Program-made: the position numbers and the translations under genes | In this document: positions 45,892 to 55,827 of the stretch, piece after piece | Layout: each line of letters starts with the position of its first letter | How positions within the stretch are numbered: the first letter of the stretch is position 1 | The notes under the pieces: model-generated | What the model was told of the DNA's origin: nothing | What the model saw: the letters and a program-made list of their open reading frames with translations, nothing else | The model's database searches: none | IMG/VR virus record: IMGVR_UViG_3300030450_002944 | Location: 1-64,000 of that record | Reading direction: 5' to 3' (one strand) | Length of the DNA: 64,000 nt | Origin: a virus

Positions 45892-47769
45892 ATGGCTATA
45901 TATAGAAGTGATCAATCACAATTAACATTTGCAGCTGAGGCTGCCCAAGGTGGTGACCCAGAAATGAACTCTGGAACTAGAGTTAGTAGTGGATGGTACG
46001 GAGATATTAATGAAACAGACGGTGTTCCTGCAGGAAGTATTAGTTTCGCATTTAATAATGGTAACAATACTTTAAAAGTAGGGGATTTTATTCGTATTGG
46101 GGATGTAAATCCTAGTGGAACTGAACAAACTTCTGATGCGGCTGATGGAACAACTAACAGTGAATATGAATTACGAAGAGTAGAACATTTTGGAACAAGT
46201 AGTTCATCAGGAACTATTTATTTAGATAGACCAACCGCATTTTTCCATGCTAATGATGATAAACTTGTAGAAGTAGAAGCAACTAGGACTACATGGGAAC
46301 ATACTTATATAAATCGAATTCCGGGAGTATATGAATCAGTATCAGTACCTGATATAGCCCCTACAATTGAGCCTAGATATTATTTAGGTACAGCATCTAA
46401 AAGACAAGCAACAGAATTTTATGCTGGACAACAGGCTTATGCAGGATCTATTAGTGGAATGGTTGTATTAGATCCATCTGCTTTGAGATTCCCTATAGGA
46501 AAAATGGTATCAACAGCTAGTACAGCTGTGTCAAGTAGTCCTTTTGATTCTACTATTCAAACTGCAGCTAAGAAGGGGGATACGTTTATTAATTTTGCAA
46601 CCCATAGTAATTTAGCAGACGATGAATATCTTCAAATTTCAGGTGGAACTGGTGATGTAGTAAGCAGTACAACTATTGGTAATGTAACAGGAAATTATGA
46701 AATTGTTAGAGTTAGAGATATAATTGGTTCAAGTTCAAGTACTATTGCCCATTTATATACTCCATTAAAGTTTGATCATGCAGCTGGAGAAACAGTAGGT
46801 GAAATTGATGAAGCATCTACTGATAATGTATATACTCATATAATTACACCTGAAAATGATTTAGATACAATGACTTGGCATCTTCATATGAAAGATAGTG
46901 CAGAGTCAGAGGAAGCCCTAGCTAGTAGTCACCATTTTAATAGACGATATTATGGTGGTATGGTTGACTCAGCATCAATTACAGCCGAAGAAGGTGGATT
47001 ATTAACAATGGGTTGGGATACTGTAAACTTTATGGGTATGCTACATAACCAAAAGAATCAAGGAACTGTAAGTACTAATGAATATAATGGGGACTCATCT
47101 ACAGCTGGTATGCCAAAATATGCCATAATGAATGATGTTGAATCAACAGATATAACCTTCCCTTCAAATAATCCATATTATTTCTCACAAGGATCAATTA
47201 CTTTATTTGGACAAGAAGTTGCAAGAGTTAGAAACTTTAGTATAAGTATATCAAATGCAACAGAACCTAGATATTATATTTCAACTAGATATGGTAGGAA
47301 TAGAGGACCAAGTGAAATAAGAGAAGGTAGAAAATCTTATACAATGAGTTGCACATTAGCATTACCAGATACAGTTTTATCAAATGCTACTACATATACA
47401 GGGACAACAGGAGCTTTAGAAATATTTAAGCAATTGATATTAGAAGGAAACTATGGAGCTGCGGCTGGAATGAATGGATTTGACTTAGAATTAACCTTTA
47501 CTAGAGGTACTAATGATTATATTAAAATCACTACAAAGAAAACATCTACTCCACTGACCCCAGCCGATTTTGGAGATACTGCAGCAACGACTGGAATAAA
47601 TAATCAGGGAGCTTTTATAACAAGTGCTCCACATAATGTTACTGGAGATGGTTCTGCAATGCAAGTAGATGTGGATATGGTATTAAGATCTATACAAATA
47701 GAAATTAAAGAGCCGTATACTGCCGCAACTACTACAGCAGATTCTATAACCGGAGCAATATATCCATAA
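45892..47769 (+). CDS. Major tail tube protein
   Basis: A 625-residue protein behind GAGGAGAAAATAAT. The C-terminal half has the tail-tube pattern (GSITLFGQEVARVRNFSIS, then RYYISTRYGRNRGPSEIREGR and FDLELTF). The N-terminal half has a Gly/Ser-rich insert (residues 1-300). It is long for a tube protein, so extra surface domains are likely. Immediately followed by tail chaperones. Confidence 0.75.
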   Translation: MAIYRSDQSQLTFAAEAAQGGDPEMNSGTRVSSGWYGDINETDGVPAGSISFAFNNGNNTLKVGDFIRIGDVNPSGTEQTSDAADGTTNSEYELRRVEHFGTSSSSGTIYLDRPTAFFHANDDKLVEVEATRTTWEHTYINRIPGVYESVSVPDIAPTIEPRYYLGTASKRQATEFYAGQQAYAGSISGMVVLDPSALRFPIGKMVSTASTAVSSSPFDSTIQTAAKKGDTFINFATHSNLADDEYLQISGGTGDVVSSTTIGNVTGNYEIVRVRDIIGSSSSTIAHLYTPLKFDHAAGETVGEIDEASTDNVYTHIITPENDLDTMTWHLHMKDSAESEEALASSHHFNRRYYGGMVDSASITAEEGGLLTMGWDTVNFMGMLHNQKNQGTVSTNEYNGDSSTAGMPKYAIMNDVESTDITFPSNNPYYFSQGSITLFGQEVARVRNFSISISNATEPRYYISTRYGRNRGPSEIREGRKSYTMSCTLALPDTVLSNATTYTGTTGALEIFKQLILEGNYGAAAGMNGFDLELTFTRGTNDYIKITTKKTSTPLTPADFGDTAATTGINNQGAFITSAPHNVTGDGSAMQVDVDMVLRSIQIEIKEPYTAATTTADSITGAIYP

Positions 47770-47804
47770 AAATTAAATAGCAAAAGTAAAGTAAGGAGAG
47801 AATT

Positions 47805-48158
47805 ATGAGTTTCGATTTAGCGAAATATCAGATAGGTAATGAGCCTACTAAAATAACAGTAGAGATACCAGAAACTGGAGACTCATTTGAATTAACAGTA
47901 AAGAATTTAAGTTGGAGTAAACAAAATAGACTCCTCTCTAATTCAGTTATTATTTCAAAAGGGGGAGGAACATCTTTTGATGGTGATGCCTATGTAAAGA
48001 GTTATCTAAAAGAATATATTATAGAGGCTCCATGGGGTAAAACTACTGAAGCCTTCTTAGTATCGATTGATGAAAGATTAGGTAGAGCATTAGAAACTCT
48101 AGTGCCAAAACTTGATGATGAAGAAACAGTAGATACTGCAGAAGTAAAAAAAGAGTAG
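47805..48158 (+). CDS. Tail assembly chaperone, short form
   Basis: A 117-residue protein with AAGGAGAGAATT upstream, between tail tube and tape-measure-like genes. It is acidic and ends EVKKE before TAG. The codons for the last lysines (48146-48152) form A AAA AAA G, a slippery site. Part of the population of ribosomes would shift by -1 into the frame of 48167, making a longer form as in lambda gpG/gpGT. Confidence 0.75.
   Translation: MSFDLAKYQIGNEPTKITVEIPETGDSFELTVKNLSWSKQNRLLSNSVIISKGGGTSFDGDAYVKSYLKEYIIEAPWGKTTEAFLVSIDERLGRALETLVPKLDDEETVDTAEVKKE
48146..48152 (+). other. -1 ribosomal frameshift site
   Basis: A AAA AAA heptamer followed by G, in phase with the upstream frame. After slippage the reading frame continues AGA GTA GAC GCT TAT TTG without a stop to 48406, giving a product of about 200 residues. 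Confidence 0.7.
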
Positions 48159-48406
48159 ACGCTTATTTGAAAGGACAAAAGTCTAAGTTAGATGAAAAGT
48201 CCATGTTAGATATAGCATATTGGGTGACTATGATTAGACTTGTTCAAATGGGTATACCTTGGGAGGTAGCTATAGATTTAAGTAAACCAGATTTAAATCT
48301 AGTAATAGCAACTCTCACTTCTATGTCCGAAGTAAATGGGAATCAACAAACAGAATTAGACTTAGCAACAAATTATAGTGCTATGGCTAAACAATTTGGA
48401 GGATAA
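48152..48406 (+). CDS. Tail assembly chaperone, frameshift extension
   Basis: Read by a -1 shift from the gene at 47805. The downstream frame has no ATG and no ribosome-binding site; its first plausible start would be TTG at 48167. The region encodes about 84 residues (RVDAYLKGQKSKLDEKSML, then LVQMGIPWEVAIDLSKPDLN), matching the position and size of gpT-like extensions. Confidence 0.7.
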   Translation, partial: RVDAYLKGQKSKLDEKSMLDIAYWVTMIRLVQMGIPWEVAIDLSKPDLNLVIATLTSMSEVNGNQQTELDLATNYSAMAKQFGG

Positions 48407-48411
48407 TAATC

Positions 48412-49320
48412 GTGGTGTTTAAACGAATGGCAAAAGCTTTACCTAGTAGGGCTGGATTAAGTGCAATAGGATCTGCTTATAGAAAAGGCGGAGCTGCATC
48501 TGCATCTTATTCAGGCATTGGTACTGCTATGGCTTCTCCGTTTAAAGCCTTAGCTGAAACTGCAAAAGAGATGAAAAGTCCTGCAGGTAAGTTTTGGGGA
48601 GCTTTAACTAAAAATAAAAGTATATTAGGAATTAATCTTGGTATTGGTTCACTCTTAAAACAATCTCAGGTATTTACTGGGGCAGTAAGTACAATTATGC
48701 AAATCATTGGAGCTATGGTGGATGTTTTAATTGCACCTTGGATTGTTCCTTTATTTATACCATTAGCTAAAAAAATGGTTTCATTTATACCTAAAATTCG
48801 AGAATGGTCAGCGGATTTAGCTGAAAAATATGTTCCAAAAATTAAAGCTATATTTGATAATTTAGTTACTGGTGAAGGAACTCTTTGGGAAAGAATAGGA
48901 GAATTTATTGGCGAGAGTTGGAATCTAATTTGGGAAGATACCGGACTATCAAAATGGTGGAATGAGCAAACAGGAATTTTAGGAGTATTTACAAAAACAT
49001 TATCAGCTGCTGGTACAGGATTAGCAAAAGTGTATAATTTCTTTGCGAATATTGGAGAAGGTCCATTTAATAATTATTGGGCTAATATGGCTTGGAACGC
49101 AATTTCAGTATCTGCCTCATTTGCTGCTGGTCCAATGTCTAGCAGAGCTGTCAGTCGACTTTTTAACCTTTTAGAAAGTTTAATTGAAGGGGGAGATCCA
49201 GCACCTGACTTTCCTCAAATACCAACATCACCTCCAGCCCCAGCTGCATTTCAAGATATATATGAAAAATCTGGTGTAGGACTAGGAGTAAGCTATGATC
49301 CATATGGGGGTAATGTATAA
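48412..49320 (+). CDS. Short tape-measure-like protein 1
   Basis: GTG start. A 302-residue protein placed directly after the tail chaperones, where the tape measure gene is expected. Core residues 50-150 (GKFWGALTKNKSILGIN, FTGAVSTIMQIIGAMVDVLIAP, PLFIPLAKKM) form hydrophobic helices. It is closely similar to the next gene. Tape measures are usually much longer; about 300 residues would imply a short tail. Confidence 0.55.
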   Translation: MVFKRMAKALPSRAGLSAIGSAYRKGGAASASYSGIGTAMASPFKALAETAKEMKSPAGKFWGALTKNKSILGINLGIGSLLKQSQVFTGAVSTIMQIIGAMVDVLIAPWIVPLFIPLAKKMVSFIPKIREWSADLAEKYVPKIKAIFDNLVTGEGTLWERIGEFIGESWNLIWEDTGLSKWWNEQTGILGVFTKTLSAAGTGLAKVYNFFANIGEGPFNNYWANMAWNAISVSASFAAGPMSSRAVSRLFNLLESLIEGGDPAPDFPQIPTSPPAPAAFQDIYEKSGVGLGVSYDPYGGNV

Positions 49321-50360
49321 TGGTATTTAAAGCAGCAGGAGCAGGAATTAGAGGTGTTAAGGGCACATATCAATTTGGAAAAAGAATGCATAAAGAGGTA
49401 GGTCGTGCTCATAGAACAGGTGGGAGAGCATCAGCAGCTTATAAAGCAGCCGGAATGCTTGCAAGTGGTCCCGGAAAACTTGTAGCCGAATCTGCTAAAG
49501 ATGTACTAAAACCGAGTGGTAAATTTTGGTCAATATTATCTAAAAATAAAACTATATTAGGAATAAATGTAGGTGTTGGGGCATTTTTAAAACAATCTCA
49601 GGTATTTACTGGAGCTATCAGCTCTATTTTACAAATTGTTGGAGCTATGGTTGACGTATTGATAGCTCCTTGGTTAATACCATTAATTATTCCATTAGCT
49701 AAAAAAATGGCATCAGCCATTCCAAAAATTCAAGAATGGTCACAAGCATTAGCAGATAAATATGTTCCAATTATTAAGGATAAACTTAGTGCAATTTGGA
49801 ATGGTGAAGGAAGCTTTATGGGTAAAATCTGGGATTCTATAAAAGGTGTAATTAATATAGTATGGACAGAAAGTGGTTTACAAAAATGGTGGCAAGAGGC
49901 AGAAGGTATAATGGGATTTTTTAGAACCACTGTTGAGGCTACAGTTGGTATATTACGATTTATGGGATTAATTGAAAAACCAGCAGTTCAAATGACTCAG
50001 GGAGATATGGATAGAGAGGCATTTGGAGCTAAATATAAAGATGCAGCTTATGAAAGATCTCATCAAGAAGGATTAGCCTTTGAGGGTCGCTGGGCATATT
50101 ATACTGGGCATATGGAAAGATATGGAAATATGTACGACTCAGGTAAAAATGAATGGTCAGGTACTGATTATGGTGGTTTTGGGACAGGACCCGGATTTGC
50201 TAACGTACCCGGAGGAGCTGGTGGAGTAATGGCTCCTGCAAATAGTTTAGCCCAAACGATTCAAAAATCACATACACAAAATTCAGCTGAAGGTATAGAA
50301 AAAGTCTTAGAGTGGTTAACAGATCCAGCAGGGATTTTCAGTAATTGGAAACCATGGTAA
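49320..50360 (+). CDS. Short tape-measure-like protein 2
   Basis: A 346-residue paralogue of the preceding gene, with ATG overlapping its stop. Shared blocks are GKFWSILSKNKTILGIN, LKQSQVFTGA, IVGAMVDVLIAPWLIPL and PLAKKM. The C-terminal half differs (FEGRWAYYTGHMERYGN). Tandem duplication is clear. It may have split the tape-measure or initiator role with its neighbour. Confidence 0.6.
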   Translation: MVFKAAGAGIRGVKGTYQFGKRMHKEVGRAHRTGGRASAAYKAAGMLASGPGKLVAESAKDVLKPSGKFWSILSKNKTILGINVGVGAFLKQSQVFTGAISSILQIVGAMVDVLIAPWLIPLIIPLAKKMASAIPKIQEWSQALADKYVPIIKDKLSAIWNGEGSFMGKIWDSIKGVINIVWTESGLQKWWQEAEGIMGFFRTTVEATVGILRFMGLIEKPAVQMTQGDMDREAFGAKYKDAAYERSHQEGLAFEGRWAYYTGHMERYGNMYDSGKNEWSGTDYGGFGTGPGFANVPGGAGGVMAPANSLAQTIQKSHTQNSAEGIEKVLEWLTDPAGIFSNWKPW

Positions 50361-50382
50361 AATTTAAATAAGGAGATAAATT

Positions 50383-50925
50383 ATGGCAGAAGGAACATTA
50401 TCAATATTATTAAGAGACGGAACACATGCATCAGCAGCTAAAAGATTAGCTTTAAAATGTGAAAATATAACTGTAAATATTGGACGTACTCCAATCCAAG
50501 TACCTATACCTACAAATAGTCCATATCTTATTGATTTAGGTATAGTAAGACCCACTATTTCAGTTAGTGGACTAGTAGATAATATTGGAGGAGATACAAG
50601 TAATACCACATCAGTTGTTGGTGGAATGTCAAGTTTTTCATATAATGATGGCTCAAGTAGTCAAACTTATTATATTCCATATAAAAATTTCTTAGAAGAA
50701 TTTTGCTGTGAAGAAATGTATTCTGATGATAATTTAATTCAAATACAAATAGGTGATACTACAAGACCACTGTATACATCAAGTACAAATTTTTCAACGG
50801 GTGGTGCAACTTATCATGTTGCAATACAAAGTGCTAACTTTACTCAGACACCGGGATTAGAAGATAGATGGCAATTTGCAATTCAATTTGTGTCTAAAAC
50901 TGCAAGTCACATTGACTTTGCGTAG
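50383..50925 (+). CDS. Distal tail/baseplate protein
   Basis: A 180-residue beta-rich protein (GTLSILLRDGTHASAAKRLAL; YHVAIQSANFTQTPGLEDRW) between the tape-measure-like genes and the large hub/fibre gene. Position and style fit a distal tail protein that joins tube and fibre. TAAGGAGATAAATT precedes the ATG. Confidence 0.6.
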   Translation: MAEGTLSILLRDGTHASAAKRLALKCENITVNIGRTPIQVPIPTNSPYLIDLGIVRPTISVSGLVDNIGGDTSNTTSVVGGMSSFSYNDGSSSQTYYIPYKNFLEEFCCEEMYSDDNLIQIQIGDTTRPLYTSSTNFSTGGATYHVAIQSANFTQTPGLEDRWQFAIQFVSKTASHIDFA

Positions 50926-50933
50926 GAGAATTT

Positions 50934-53900
50934 ATGGCTATATCAAATGCAAATAAGAAAATAGAGCTTTATTATTGGATTGGAGATAATTCTAATTACG
51001 ATCCTGATGATTCAGGTACAACTAGTAGATGGTTAAGAGCCAATACTTCAGAGGGTAAAAATGCTGTTCTATCAGTTGATTATGAACATGCATTAGGTAA
51101 ACCAGCAACTGCAAAAGTAACATTACAAAATGGTGTACCTAATTTTAAAGCTGGAGATGCAGATAGTTATTCATCTGTTTTTGCAAGTCTACCTGCTGCG
51201 GATGATGGAGGTTCAGCAAGTCCTGTATTTACAGATTTTATGCGAGTAAAACTGGTAGATATAAATACTAAACTTGTTATTTTATATGGACGTATATATG
51301 ATATTAAGAATGAATATAATAACTTTGAAGGAAATACTTGTAAATTAGTAATTAAAGATGAATTAGAAGTATTACGAGGAATTTATTCATCAGAATTACC
51401 AGATCAATCATATACTGGTGGATCAACAAAACGATCAACCATGATAAAAACTAATATTTTAGCCAATTCAGCGTGGAATACTCCAGCTGCTGACGCTCTT
51501 AAAGTAGATACTTCTGATGGAGATAGATTTGAAGACTCAATATCGGAATATGGAACAACTGGAGTCTTAAAGCTTAAAAAATCTGGTAATAATATATTAA
51601 ATGAAATTGCAATTATAGCTAGAGCAGATCCAAATGATATTACAAGCGGAGACGATAGAAGAGCGAAATCTTTTGGATATGATTATTATTTAGATGCTAA
51701 CCAAACTCAAATGGATGTGTCTAGTATTAATAGTGTTATATATGATGTTACAGCTCCAGCAAGTGCTCATTTAAATTATTTTAAACGAGGTAGTCGAACA
51801 GCGACTCCAGCAACATATGGATTAACTGTTGAGTTACCAAATGCAGCATTTACCCCTACAGGACAAAAACTTCCAATGCTACAAGATTTTAGTTTTGATA
51901 GACCAAAACATGAGGTTTATACAGAAGCTCAAGTTACTGGAATATTTAAAGGTAATATAAAATCAACAAAAACTTTTGAATCGATCATCGTTTCTGGTAT
52001 GAGCTCTGGACATGAATTTGATTATGAAGGTAAACCATTTTCTACAGGATTTGAAGGTGGTACTCCATCAGCTACTGCAGACTCATTAACATCTGAATAC
52101 TTAGATGAGTATACTGCAGATGGAAGTAGTAAAGTTCATGATGATATATGTAAAGTACAATGGCAATCAGATACAGGAACTGGAACTAAATATTTATTAA
52201 TCTCTGATTTAACTAGTGACTTTCCAGAGGGTACAACGCAAGTAATGTTAAAGGGAGCATCATCTGGTAGATCATGTTTATTTACTCCAAGTACAGGAAG
52301 ATTAAGAAATAAAACAGGAGTCAAAAGAACTTTTAAAACTCAATGGGGTTTAGATGGAGAACCTGCAAGTGCAGCTGGAAGTGGAGCCACTTATGATCGA
52401 GCTAGAGAACGATTAGCAACTATTTTATCAAGAGCAGGAGGAACTGGAACTGAAATAATTAGAGGTAGTTTTAGTATACCTCAATATCCTTCTTATTATA
52501 AAGATGTTACCCCAACTTCTACATCCTCGACTGTTTGTAATACATCGGTTAATTTAGAAACTTATGGTGTTAAAAAAGGTATGCCAATAGGAATTTTAGA
52601 TTCTAATAGTAACTTTATGGAATATCATAGCTATGCTTCTGCAACAGCGTCTGGTGCAATAACTGTTGGGGATGCTCCTACGAAAAGTGATCCTACAGCA
52701 ACACATGGATGGACAGCAAGTACAGCTCAATTTTCAGGTGCTATAACTGCAAGAGCACAGGTTCCAGTACGAGCTGGGGATTTAATAAAAGTCATAAATA
52801 AAATAGAGAATATTAATACTGATATGTTAGTAACTAAGGTTAGTTACATGGAAGGACCGGGAGTACAAAATGCAAGAATAGAAGTTGTAGGGGAACAAGC
52901 AGCTCTTGCAGGTAGAGTACCAAAAACTACTTCAAATAATATGCCAGAAGAGTTTGGAGCTAGTGGTGAAGTTAATCTAACAGGAAATTATTCTACCACG
53001 TTCTCAAAAGATGGTGATAATAGTGTAATTGAATTTACTGCAGCTACCAGAAATACAGTAACTTGGACTGCAGGATTACTAAATTTGGAAGATGGGCAAC
53101 CTTTAGAAACTAATGTTAATAGCTTTGCTATTGGATCAGGTACTACTGGAACTATGAGTGAATTTAATACTAGCAGTGCTTCTACTAGAGCTGATACAAC
53201 TTATGTTGTGTATCTAGATCTAGATGTATCTAAAACAGCTTTACAAGTAACTACTCAAACTTTATATGCACAAGTAGATGATTCTAATACAACAATAATA
53301 GCATTATGTAAAGCAACAGAAAGTGATTCAGGTGCAGCTTCATTAGGTTTGTCAGAATTTGTAGCTACAAATACTTCATCAACACCATTAGCATTGGGTA
53401 GAAGTAACGTAATTACTGGAAGTCAATTCCAAACTGCAATCGCAACAGATGGTACTAATTCAGCTACAGCCAGTTCTTCAGAGGGTAGAATTGTAATTCT
53501 AGATGATAAAATAATTATTCATGACGGAGCCAGTACCACCAAACATCTTCAATGGTATAAAGCTGGAACTGAAATTGCTTTTATAGGACATTCAGTAGAT
53601 TCTGGTACACCCAAGTTTGAGGGTATGTATGTAATAAATTATGATAATACCTCTAGTCCTGAAAGTAGAAATCTAACTTTATGGTCTCAAAATGGTAAAA
53701 CAGTTCTAAGAGGTGGTTTAGGTGTTGATGTAGTTACTGGAAATCTAAATATTCAACATGCTGCCTCATCTGGTGATGTTCCAAACCTTTCGTTTTCTAA
53801 CCAAGCTACAGGCACTCTAAGATGGCGTATAGGAGTAGATGGTGATGATTCAGATAAAATGAAATGGGATTGGCAAGACCTTGTAGGTGATGCAACCAAG

Positions 53901-54962
53901 ATGACATTAGATTCATCAGGTAATCTCTATGTTGGACCTTCAGGAAGCTTCGCTGGATTTTATTCATGGCTAAATGATCAAAATACATACATGGATAATC
54001 CAGCAGCTGACCAGCTGAGAATTGTAACTGGTGGAACACAAAATACTCTATTTGAAGCTGGTAATATATATGTTGGACCGGGTGGAGGTTTTAGTGGTGT
54101 TTATACATGGCTAAATGACACTAATACATACATAGATAATCCACAAGCCGATACTATAAGATTAATGACTGGTGGAACACAAAATACTCACTTTGAAGCT
54201 GGTAATATATATGTTGGAGCTGGTGGAGATTTTGGAGGTGCTTATACATGGATTTATGATCCAAATACATATATATCAAACCCATCAGCAGATAGAATAG
54301 CTCTTTATACTGGTGGAACATTAAATGCCACTTTTGAAGCCAATAATATATATATAGGACCGAGTGGAGATTTTGGAGGTGCTTATACATGGTTTTATGA
54401 TCCAGATACTTCTATACAAAACCCATCAGCTGATCTTATGAGAATTAATGTTGGGGGTGATACACTTGCAGAGTTTAGAGAGTCCGGGGGGTCATATTTT
54501 ACAGGTATAAATCAAGCTTATAATGGTTCATATAATTTCATAGTTGCCGGAAGTGTTGCTAAAACAACTGCAGGTACAGTATGGACATCAACTTCAGATG
54601 ATAGATTAAAACAAGATATAGCCTCAATTACTAATGCAACTGATGTCTTAAAAACATTAAATCCTGTTGAATATAACTGGAAAGATGAGTGGAAAGATGC
54701 AGAAGCATCTATACCCAATCATAAAGTACATGGATTTTTAGCTAGTGAATACGAAGATACTTTTTCTGATTTCGTAGACACTACAGATATGAAACTAATT
54801 AAAAGAACAGATGATAGTTATAGACAATCAAATGAAGTAGAAGAAAATGAAACAATTATCTATGACAATATTAAATTTATAAATACTGACTCATTAGTAC
54901 CGCATTTAGTTGCGGCAATAAAAGAACTAGATGCTAGAATAGCTAGCTTAGAAGGAGGATAA
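50934..54962 (+). CDS. Tail hub/fibre with S74 chaperone domain
   Basis: A 1342-residue protein. The N-terminal 300 residues (VLSVDYEHALGKPATAKVTL; FMRVKLVDINTKLVILYGRI) resemble baseplate hub proteins. Residues about 996-1178 contain four repeats of about 43 residues (NIYVGPxGxFxGxYTWLND). The C-terminal 120 residues are a Peptidase_S74/endosialidase chaperone, with TSDDRLKQDI at 1220-1229, predicted to cleave itself before Ser1221, and a coiled-coil end (AIKELDARIASLEGG). Confidence 0.85.
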   Translation: MAISNANKKIELYYWIGDNSNYDPDDSGTTSRWLRANTSEGKNAVLSVDYEHALGKPATAKVTLQNGVPNFKAGDADSYSSVFASLPAADDGGSASPVFTDFMRVKLVDINTKLVILYGRIYDIKNEYNNFEGNTCKLVIKDELEVLRGIYSSELPDQSYTGGSTKRSTMIKTNILANSAWNTPAADALKVDTSDGDRFEDSISEYGTTGVLKLKKSGNNILNEIAIIARADPNDITSGDDRRAKSFGYDYYLDANQTQMDVSSINSVIYDVTAPASAHLNYFKRGSRTATPATYGLTVELPNAAFTPTGQKLPMLQDFSFDRPKHEVYTEAQVTGIFKGNIKSTKTFESIIVSGMSSGHEFDYEGKPFSTGFEGGTPSATADSLTSEYLDEYTADGSSKVHDDICKVQWQSDTGTGTKYLLISDLTSDFPEGTTQVMLKGASSGRSCLFTPSTGRLRNKTGVKRTFKTQWGLDGEPASAAGSGATYDRARERLATILSRAGGTGTEIIRGSFSIPQYPSYYKDVTPTSTSSTVCNTSVNLETYGVKKGMPIGILDSNSNFMEYHSYASATASGAITVGDAPTKSDPTATHGWTASTAQFSGAITARAQVPVRAGDLIKVINKIENINTDMLVTKVSYMEGPGVQNARIEVVGEQAALAGRVPKTTSNNMPEEFGASGEVNLTGNYSTTFSKDGDNSVIEFTAATRNTVTWTAGLLNLEDGQPLETNVNSFAIGSGTTGTMSEFNTSSASTRADTTYVVYLDLDVSKTALQVTTQTLYAQVDDSNTTIIALCKATESDSGAASLGLSEFVATNTSSTPLALGRSNVITGSQFQTAIATDGTNSATASSSEGRIVILDDKIIIHDGASTTKHLQWYKAGTEIAFIGHSVDSGTPKFEGMYVINYDNTSSPESRNLTLWSQNGKTVLRGGLGVDVVTGNLNIQHAASSGDVPNLSFSNQATGTLRWRIGVDGDDSDKMKWDWQDLVGDATKMTLDSSGNLYVGPSGSFAGFYSWLNDQNTYMDNPAADQLRIVTGGTQNTLFEAGNIYVGPGGGFSGVYTWLNDTNTYIDNPQADTIRLMTGGTQNTHFEAGNIYVGAGGDFGGAYTWIYDPNTYISNPSADRIALYTGGTLNATFEANNIYIGPSGDFGGAYTWFYDPDTSIQNPSADLMRINVGGDTLAEFRESGGSYFTGINQAYNGSYNFIVAGSVAKTTAGTVWTSTSDDRLKQDIASITNATDVLKTLNPVEYNWKDEWKDAEASIPNHKVHGFLASEYEDTFSDFVDTTDMKLIKRTDDSYRQSNEVEENETIIYDNIKFINTDSLVPHLVAAIKELDARIASLEGG

Positions 54963-54963
54963 A

Positions 54964-55155
54964 ATGCCAGACGTAACAGTGTCATTTACAGATGCACAAT
55001 GGACAAGAGTAGTTGCAGCATCATCTCAAATTAAAGGAATGTTAAATGATGGAACAGATGTGGATGCAGATTATTTAGCCGCTGATTTCAAGAAGAAAAT
55101 AGAGGCTATCGTTAAAGAATATGAAAGACAACAAGCATCCGTTGATGACTTCTAA
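54964..55155 (+). CDS. Small hypothetical protein
   Basis: A 63-residue acidic protein with AGGAGGATAAA upstream. VSFTDAQWTRVVAASSQI at the start and a Lys/Glu helix at the end resemble small proteins next to fibre genes. Unknown function. Confidence 0.6.
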   Translation: MPDVTVSFTDAQWTRVVAASSQIKGMLNDGTDVDADYLAADFKKKIEAIVKEYERQQASVDDF

Positions 55156-55530
55156 ATGAAGCTTACTACTAAAGTAATTAAATATAGGACTAGAAATCCT
55201 TTGATGTCAACACATCAAATTTCAAGAGAAACTGGAGTTTCATATTCTTGGGTACATGCTATATTAAAGAAAGCAAATCTATCAACAAACCCACCCAAAA
55301 GAAATAAGAGTTCTCGTATATGTCCTGAATGTAATGAACTCTTTACATCAAGACGTAAATTTTGTAGTTCTGAGTGTAAATATAATTATCAGCGTCCTGT
55401 GTTTGAATGCCATTACTGCCATTCTAAATTTCGTAGATTACGAAAAGATGTGGTTAGATCTATTAAAAAAGGCTCAAAACACATATTTTGTGATATAAAA
55501 TGTTGGAATAGATATAGGAGAGTAGAGTAA
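55156..55530 (+). CDS. HTH plus zinc-finger DNA-binding protein
   Basis: A 124-residue basic protein. Residues 12-40 form a helix-turn-helix (NPLMSTHQISRETGVSYSWVHAILKK), followed by CPECNELFTSRRKFCSSECK and CHYCHSKF, several treble-clef-like CxxC pairs, and CDIKCWNRY at the end. It probably binds DNA. Start directly after the preceding stop. Confidence 0.7.
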   Translation: MKLTTKVIKYRTRNPLMSTHQISRETGVSYSWVHAILKKANLSTNPPKRNKSSRICPECNELFTSRRKFCSSECKYNYQRPVFECHYCHSKFRRLRKDVVRSIKKGSKHIFCDIKCWNRYRRVE

Positions 55531-55736
55531 TGCCAACTTATGAATATAAATGCAATAATGAAAAATGTTCTGAATACTTCGAGAAAATTCAGAAGTTCAC
55601 CTCTAAGGCTGTAGCCAAATGCCCTAGCTGTAGTACAAAAGCAACCAGATTAATCAGTGGGGTTGCTGTCCAATTCAAAGGTTCTGGGTGGTATTCAACA
55701 GCAAATAGAAGTTCAAAAGAGTCAGATTCCGATTAA
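55530..55736 (+). CDS. FmdB-family zinc-ribbon protein
   Basis: A 68-residue protein with the FmdB pattern: MPTYEYKCNNEKC, then AKCPSCSTKATRLISG and FKGSGWYST. The family is a small zinc ribbon linked to gene regulation. The fourth Cys pair is complete. Overlaps the preceding stop by one base (TAATG). Confidence 0.8.
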   Translation: MPTYEYKCNNEKCSEYFEKIQKFTSKAVAKCPSCSTKATRLISGVAVQFKGSGWYSTANRSSKESDSD

Positions 55737-55741
55737 AAAGC

Positions 55742-55771
55742 TTGACTTGGCTACCCCCAATATGATATAAT
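55742..55771 (+). promoter_or_regulatory. Sigma-70 promoter
   Basis: TTGACT, 18-bp spacer ending AATATGA, TATAAT. It drives the Hsp20 operon. Confidence 0.85.
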
Positions 55772-55827
55772 TACTATAGAGGGTATAATTATGTGCCCTT
55801 TTGTTAATTTAAAATATAGGAGGAAAT

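Noticed and set aside
48167-48406. Independent gene starting with TTG
   Set aside because: No ribosome-binding site; the -1 frameshift from the upstream gene explains it better.
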